Shown piece after piece: positions 59,282 to 64,000 of a stretch of DNA of 64,000 nt. Each line of letters opens with the position of its first letter. Position 1 is the stretch's first letter. Source of the stretch: Diplonema papillatum (Eukaryota; Euglenozoa; Diplonemea; Diplonemida; Diplonemidae); the NCBI GenBank assembly GCA_030068145.1, contig JAPJBO010000962.1, positions 1 to 64,000 of the forward strand. Reading direction: 5' to 3'. The position numbers were made by a program, and so were the translations under genes. The notes beneath the pieces were generated by a model. It saw only the letters and a program-made list of their open reading frames with translations. It was not told the DNA's origin and did not search any database.

Positions 59282-60509
59282 CGCCGGGCCCCGTGTTCCG
59301 GCACGCCGCCAAGGTTGCGGTTTATCCCCTGTCGGACGCAGTTATTTGCGGGATTCACCCAAACCCCAGCGAGATTGGTTCTCGTTGGGTTTTCCGTGTA
59401 TCGGTTGCAAGATAGGGCACCCAGATAGGTATTTGGTTGCTGCTACCAACACGTCGCTGAACCTAATTTGTCGGCGCCATTGTTGCGCGAAAATGTCTCG
59501 AAGGTAACACGTGTGCTGCAACAGTGGAAATGAGCACTTGCGCAATCACACTCCATGTGAACGTAAAGAGGTTCAGGTTGAAGGTCAGTGTTCCCATGCA
59601 CTGGGCTTGTTTCAGTCCGAGCAATTGTTTTGGCTGTGCTTCGGTTCCCTCAGCCCTAGGGCGATTGCTGGTGTTGCTATTGAAAGGCAGAGATGGTTGT
59701 TCGCGGCAACTGCTTTGAAGAAGCATCAAGCAACGAAAGCGGCGAGGGCACAGGCTTTGAACGTTTTGCAGCGGCAGACCATGAGTCTTGCTGGAGGTCT
59801 CTGGGAGAAGCGATGTATAGCCGTTCTGTATTGCCGGCCACGTCCACAGGACTACTACCTATTCCCTGCGAACAAGGACCACACCGGTGTCAACGACAAC
59901 TACTGGTGGCTTGCGTGTCATTGAGGAGGCTCCAAGCGCAACCTTTGAAAGTGTGCAGAGGATACTTTGAGTACCTCATCGTTTTCACATTATTGTACAT
60001 CCCCCGGTCTTGCAGGCAACAGTCAGTGATACGTGCAAGGTTTTCAGCTTCCTCGATATGGATCAAAGTCGAAGAAAGTTGAAGTAGCTGCCGGCTTATC
60101 CCGTGACACCTTTTATATGTACGTTATTGAAAGAGTAGCGTTGGCACAAGCATAGAATGAAATTGTCGTGCAAGCTGCATTTTGCGATGGTCCCTCTTGT
60201 GAGCACTTCTCGGACAGACTTTACAGACTTAAAAGTCTTAGCAACGGGGTTTTCTAGCCACGACTACTTGAGCACCATCAGCTCAGGCGCGGTACGGTTC
60301 GTACATAGAAATATTCTGGTCACGAGCAGGCTACCTCAATCTTGGTATCGTTCCGCTGTTTTAAGACCTCTACATGCACAAATCTGCTCAGAGCTCTCAC
60401 TGCGCCTGCAGATACCCAGGGCCGTTCGTTGAACACAAACCTTGCTGACAGCAGCTTTAAGTAAAGCTGCCCGCAGTAGGCAAGTGGCGCTCTGGTTGGG
60501 TTTCGCCTG
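59282..60509. other. Intergenic stretch; one dispersed-repeat scrap
   Basis: No coding frame is convincing. GCTGCCGGCTTATCCCGTGA at 60088 recurs at 38754 with the following CACCTTTT, a small dispersed repeat. CTTTAA-type and T-rich tracts occur but no clear promoter. Confidence 0.5.
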
Positions 60510-61148
60510 TTATGTATCTTGCATATCGGCGTAGGCTGCTGCGAGGGCTTTTCCAAGCATCGCGCCGTCGATGGCCTCCACCTTGGAGGGGTCAACCGGG
60601 ACTTCCGAAGATCGCGTAGAAAGTTTTGCTACTCTATACCCGGTCAACCCCCGCGACCAAAATAGTATCATTGTCAGCCCGATGATAGCTGTCGCTCCGG
60701 CAATCGCCGCCGCACTGAGGTACACGAAGCCGGTGATGAACCGCTGTTGTTGGTCAACGTACACAGCTTGCTGAGCGACTTCGGCCTCTTTGTACGCATG
60801 CATGTGATCATTGGTAGACACCCCTAAGTGCTGGGACAACGTCTGGTGGGCCGAATTAATACGGTACATTGCTTCCACATCTGAACCAGAGAGGTCACCG
60901 TCCCTTGACGTATTCCGATTGGACATTTCGTTCAGTGCGTGGCGACGCAGAGCTTCTTTGTAGTGCGACTCAAGCGTTTTGGCGTCGAGGAGGTGCAGCT
61001 TGCACGAGATATCGAGGGCCTCGAGGCATTCTTCTTCTGTCATGAAGGGTCCCTGAGACCTCGCACTGTTGCTGGTCCACCGGAACGCGAACGCCGCACT
61101 CGTTTTACCACAGCAGCTCTTACGCAGCGCGTGGCGAACGCAATGCAT
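60510..61148 (-). CDS. J-like membrane protein with predicted mitochondrial presequence
   Basis: 212 residues, ATG 61148. The N-terminus MHCVRHALRKSCCGKTSAAF is basic, hydroxylated and acid-free, like a mitochondrial presequence. Residues 38-110 look like a J-domain helix set (EECLEALDISCKLHLLDAKT, LESHYKEALRRHALNE, VEAMYRINSAHQTLSQHLG), but the HPD tripeptide after helix II is absent (HAL). A single span FITGFVYLSAAAIAGATAII near 140-162 is followed by a short tail. It may be a J-like regulator anchored in the inner membrane, comparable in logic to Pam16; this is inference from pattern only. Confidence 0.6.
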   Translation of the reverse strand: MHCVRHALRKSCCGKTSAAFAFRWTSNSARSQGPFMTEEECLEALDISCKLHLLDAKTLESHYKEALRRHALNEMSNRNTSRDGDLSGSDVEAMYRINSAHQTLSQHLGVSTNDHMHAYKEAEVAQQAVYVDQQQRFITGFVYLSAAAIAGATAIIGLTMILFWSRGLTGYRVAKLSTRSSEVPVDPSKVEAIDGAMLGKALAAAYADMQDT

Positions 61149-61642
61149 TTCCTTCCCCAGCTTTGACTAGAAAGACACCTGAGGTGGTTATCTGTTATCG
61201 CTACGAACTATGTCCACTCTCTCAACAAGGACGAAGCCATTGCAGACTGAAACAGTGGTTTGCAGAATAATAGGTCCAACACCTTTTGACAAATAGCGGG
61301 CCGTTTCTATCGCTACCCAGGATCGGGGTTGTGTGGACACCCTCACGACACGAGAACTGCTCAGGCTTTGTTTTATTGCAGAAGTGCGATCACCGGCGGT
61401 CAGAACCGAGTTGTTGGGAGACTGCCGTTTGCAATGACGCATCGGGGAATCGAAGGCGATTGAGAGACTTAGACAGAACGTTCACTCTACTAAAAACATG
61501 GGAAGAGACCTCCTGGTTTTGAATGGCGGTTTTCACCACGTGTCTGTAGACCTGTACCCAGGTCATCGGTTTTCCAGTTTTTGCCGAAGACAAGCGCAGA
61601 AGCAGGGTAAAAGGTTCGCAGTATGAAATCGGGCTAGACGGG

Positions 61643-62085
61643 ATGTTTTTTCGTAAAGCTGGCATTGTTGTTCGGTTCTCTTTGTTCTTGGCAATTTTGC
61701 TTCTGTACTTTAAGCTGAAAGATCTTTCGGACAGCCTCCCACGTGCCGTGCAAGACAGAAAGGTGTGGGCAACGCGCCCAACGAGTATCCTCACGAAGTA
61801 CGAATATCAATTCTATGCGACAGGGCTGATAATAACGACGCAAACCCGGCTACAGCAATACGTGGTCGCTTCACAGCACGTGCCACTCACTGCGGCATGT
61901 TCGATGATGTGGGCGGTCAGTCCAGTACCCCGAAACGAATTGTCATAGAAGCCAATGTCACGAGCGGTCGTCCTGAGTGCTCGTTAACTTTCAGCGTGGG
62001 AGAAACGGAAAGCGGGAGGATAGTGCTATTGGCGCTCTTGTTCGTGCAAGGTCAATATGTTCCTCTGTCACAGCAAAGTGTCTAA
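61643..62085 (+). CDS. Possible membrane-anchored protein, frame change or short intron (weak)
   Basis: ATG 61643 opens a type II anchor: MFFRKAGIVVRFSLFLAILL then LYFKLKDLSDSLPRAVQDRK. At 61763 a donor-like AAAG|GTGTGG occurs. The neighbouring frame from there reads NAPNEYPHEVRISILCDRAD, later ATHCGMFDDVGGQSSTP and ECSLTFSVGETESGRIV, protein-like to a stop at 62085. No acceptor resolves the join. It would be the only plus-strand host gene. Low confidence. Confidence 0.25.
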
Positions 62086-62369
62086 AGCACTCACTGCAAT
62101 TGATTGAGCAAGAAATAGTCATACTTTCGGTCTGACCCGAGTCCTGTGCTTTCACCGAAAGGGTGGGCAGGACTGGCATTGCAACAGTCAGTCATACCTC
62201 ATCAAAGTGGACAGAAGGAAGACGGCCATTGTCAGCCCACTCGCCAAGTTCGTGCGTACATATATTGCATAGGTACCGTACCTTTCAATCAATATTTTTG
62301 TGAACTGGTACACGCAAGTCGATTCGGCTTGTCCTTTCCGCAACCCATGAATCCGCTCCTATTGAGCGC

Positions 62370-62513
62370 TCATGTCGGAAGCATGTCAGTCACGTCTTTC
62401 TTGATGTCTGAATAGACATTACCGAGAGCAAACTGGCGGAAGTTCAGCGGGTTCGAAGAGCCAGATAGCATGTTCAGCCCGTCCGCATCTGTTCCGTAAA
62501 AGCTTACGAGTAC
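62370..62513 (-). CDS. Cysteine-rich protein gene, last exon
   Basis: 47 codons and TGA (62370-62372), VLVSFYGTDADGLN to TDMLPT. Confidence 0.6.
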   Translation of the reverse strand, partial: VLVSFYGTDADGLNMLSGSSNPLNFRQFALGNVYSDIKKDVTDMLPT

Positions 62514-62911
62514 CTGAGGGTTCATTATTTACTGGCCCTTTCTACCTGTTCCGGAGGGTGAAGTTGCTAGAACAAACGCCGGTCTATTAACGCCAGCCTG
62601 AACAAAAGGTCCTCTAGGCTCGCAAAGGGTGGTTCGAACATATCGGACTGACTGTAGAGTACTGTGGGGTGTTTGCTAAGGACAATGCAGTTTCCTTGCT
62701 GTCATGAGATGTGACAACACTGTGGAAAGCTGCCAGGTGTTGGTGATAAACTGACAGGAATAAATACCCTCAGGTCTTCAGCACTGTCGGCACACTGGGC
62801 GCAGTTGTAACGGCCTGAACTCCCTATGCAGAAACTGGAGGAGTCAAAATGGCACGTCTCCCCATCGTCAGTGCACGTGTTCACGAACCCGGTGCCAATT
62901 GGATCCGCATT
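62370..62911 (-). CDS. 3' exons of a cysteine-rich, probably secreted protein
   Basis: Exon 62911-62768 (144 bases) and terminal exon 62513-62370 (144 bases), both phase 0: acceptors CCACACAG|AAT and CCCTCAG|GTA, donor GAGG|GTATTT. The product reads NADPIGTGFVNTCTDDGETC, HFDSSSFCIGSSGRYNCAQC, ADSAEDLR joined to VLVSFYGTDADGLNMLSG, and ends DIKKDVTDMLPT-stop. Six closely spaced Cys suggest disulfides and an extracellular or lumenal location. I do not recognise the family. A further upstream exon near 63005-62940 (NSRLVNVTSGLYFNSAV) looks coding, but its donor phase does not fit. The LINE at 63384 may lie in the next intron. The 5' end is outside or unresolved. Confidence 0.6.
62768..62911 (-). 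CDS. Cysteine-rich protein gene, penultimate exon
   Basis: 48 codons with the CTDDGETCHF...CIGSSGRYNCAQC cluster. Confidence 0.6.
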
Positions 62912-63383
62912 CTGTGTGGGTGTGTGATTAAGTTCATGGCTTTAAGTACCCACGGGTAACGGCTGAATTGAAGTATAGCCCACTGGTCACGTTCACCAGT
63001 CGGCTGTTCCTCTCCGAAGGGTGGGTGGGGCGGGATCCTTCGGGGGGCGGATAGAGCAGTGGGAGGCCGTCAGCTTTTCCATCCGGCACTCGGCTCAAGA
63101 CTTCTGTTTTCATCTTGCGGTGTTAACGGGGTTTTCGGCCCCGTGCAACAGCTGAGTGTCTTTAGACAGGCGGCACATCTCACCCGAGGTTGTGGCAAGC
63201 TCTCTCTGTGCCATAAGCTTGGCCTGACTAGCTGTTCCAAACTCCTGGTGCAAGCACCCGTCACGGTCGGCAGTCGCCACCTGGGTCCAGTTTTGAGTCC
63301 TGTTCCGAGACTCGCTCGTACGGGGAAATGGCGCGAATCACTTGTCGCCAAGCATTCTGCAATGCTGACGACTGCTACCTCTG

Positions 63384-64000
63384 TGTGTGTGTGTGTGGAA
63401 TTCAATTATGTCTCATGCGCCTTGACAAACGGGTTCGACTGTGCCATCGCGTCTGCGGTCGGGTTCCGTTGGCTCATTGCCATCAACACTGCTTCGGTTT
63501 GTGGGGCGAGTTCTGCCCGGCACGAAATGCTTGAAATACATGACCCCGCCGCCCAGCGCTGTGGCGCTGGTGACATTGGCCACGTGCCCACAATGCCATG
63601 CTCCGCCACTGATCCGTGTCACCACGCTGGTGACTCTTCGTAGGGACTGGCTTTTCGCCAGTGCGCTGTTCCTGTAGGCATCGTACTGCGCTTTAAATGT
63701 ACCTACTTGCGCACCGGTTTCCGCTTGAACCATGTCCATGGCCGCGTTGCTCAACGCATCCGCGTCGATATTCCTTCTCTGAAGCACGTGTTCCAGGTTG
63801 AACGAAAACCGCGGCGATAGGTCGGCCATGCTCGCCGTCGCTTGCAAGAAGTACGGTCGCAGGATGGAGTTGCACACGGCCGTCCCATTTACCGGGCCTA
63901 TCACTACTTGCGATTCGCCCCTGACCCTTACCGGCCCTTCCTCGTTCTGCGGCTGCTCCCTGAGCAGTTGTATGCCTGCAATCATCCGTTAAACTCCGCC
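63384..64000 (-). mobile_element. LINE fragment of the (CA)n-flanked family, 3' part, internally deleted
   Basis: Runs off the right edge. Same family as 51361-54810. The C-terminal zinc-cluster region and most of the 3' UTR are missing, but the last bases ATTGAATTCCACACA and the (CA) tract (63382-63397) remain. Confidence 0.8.
63413..64000 (-). pseudogene. LINE RNase H C-terminal half
   Basis: Contains MIAGIQLLREQP, VRGESQVVIGPVNG (Glu where the active copy has Asp, RGDS to RGES) and HVLQRRNIDADALSNAAMDM, then the spacer domain. A frame change occurs near 63545, and the coding sequence ends at the NPFVKAH deletion joint. Loss of the catalytic Asp marks it as inactive. Confidence 0.75.

Overview
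This is a gene-poor, repeat-rich nuclear segment of a eukaryote, most likely a protist or alga. The host genes have spliceosomal introns (GT...AG, acceptors mostly CACAG, GCAG or TGCAG) and encode eukaryote-only families: a RagC/D GTPase, an MCM8-like helicase, a Tudor/PH-domain protein and a LicD/fukutin-type transferase. I cannot name the species. All seven supported host genes lie on the minus strand. One weak plus-strand candidate is listed separately.

Layout. 1-6525: a minus-strand LINE whose ORF1 carries a ubiquitin-like domain and is followed, after one in-frame TGA, by an endonuclease/RT frame that leaves the window; a decayed astacin-like stretch lies in frame upstream. 6560-12100: dispersed repeats with 16-17 bp minisatellite arms in opposite orientations and tRNA-like segments. 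13056-14902: a foldback element with long inverted repeats around a 114-aa gene. 15421-30706: the RagC/D gene, with two exons at 30.0-30.7 kb and a third at 15.4-16.0 kb, separated by a 14.0-kb intron. That intron holds a nested stack: a pogo-like element split by about 12 kb of DNA, inside which a satellite-bearing inverted-repeat element is itself split by a tyrosine-recombinase (YR) retroelement carrying an 87-bp satellite. 32560-33511: a small two-exon membrane-protein gene. 33603/35186-44631: a coiled-coil/Tudor/PH/PH gene. One of its introns holds a complete Kangaroo-like YR retrotransposon and another holds a MULE-like element with a 10-bp target duplication.

44760-54835: two related LINEs head to tail, both minus. 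The downstream one carries two OTU-protease domains, with a pogo-like element (TA target duplication) inserted between them. The upstream one has an intact YVDD reverse transcriptase and RNase H and is bounded on both sides by (CA)n. 55184-62911: host genes for an MCM8-like protein, a LicD-like membrane enzyme, a J-like mitochondrial membrane protein and a secreted cysteine-rich protein. 63384-64000: a third, internally deleted LINE copy.

The host genes do not form an obvious pathway. The dominant theme is intron and intergenic expansion by site-preferring elements (LINE into (CA)n, pogo-like into TA, YR elements with split direct repeats), several of them carrying uncommon domains (OTU pair, ubiquitin-like, psq-type HTH).
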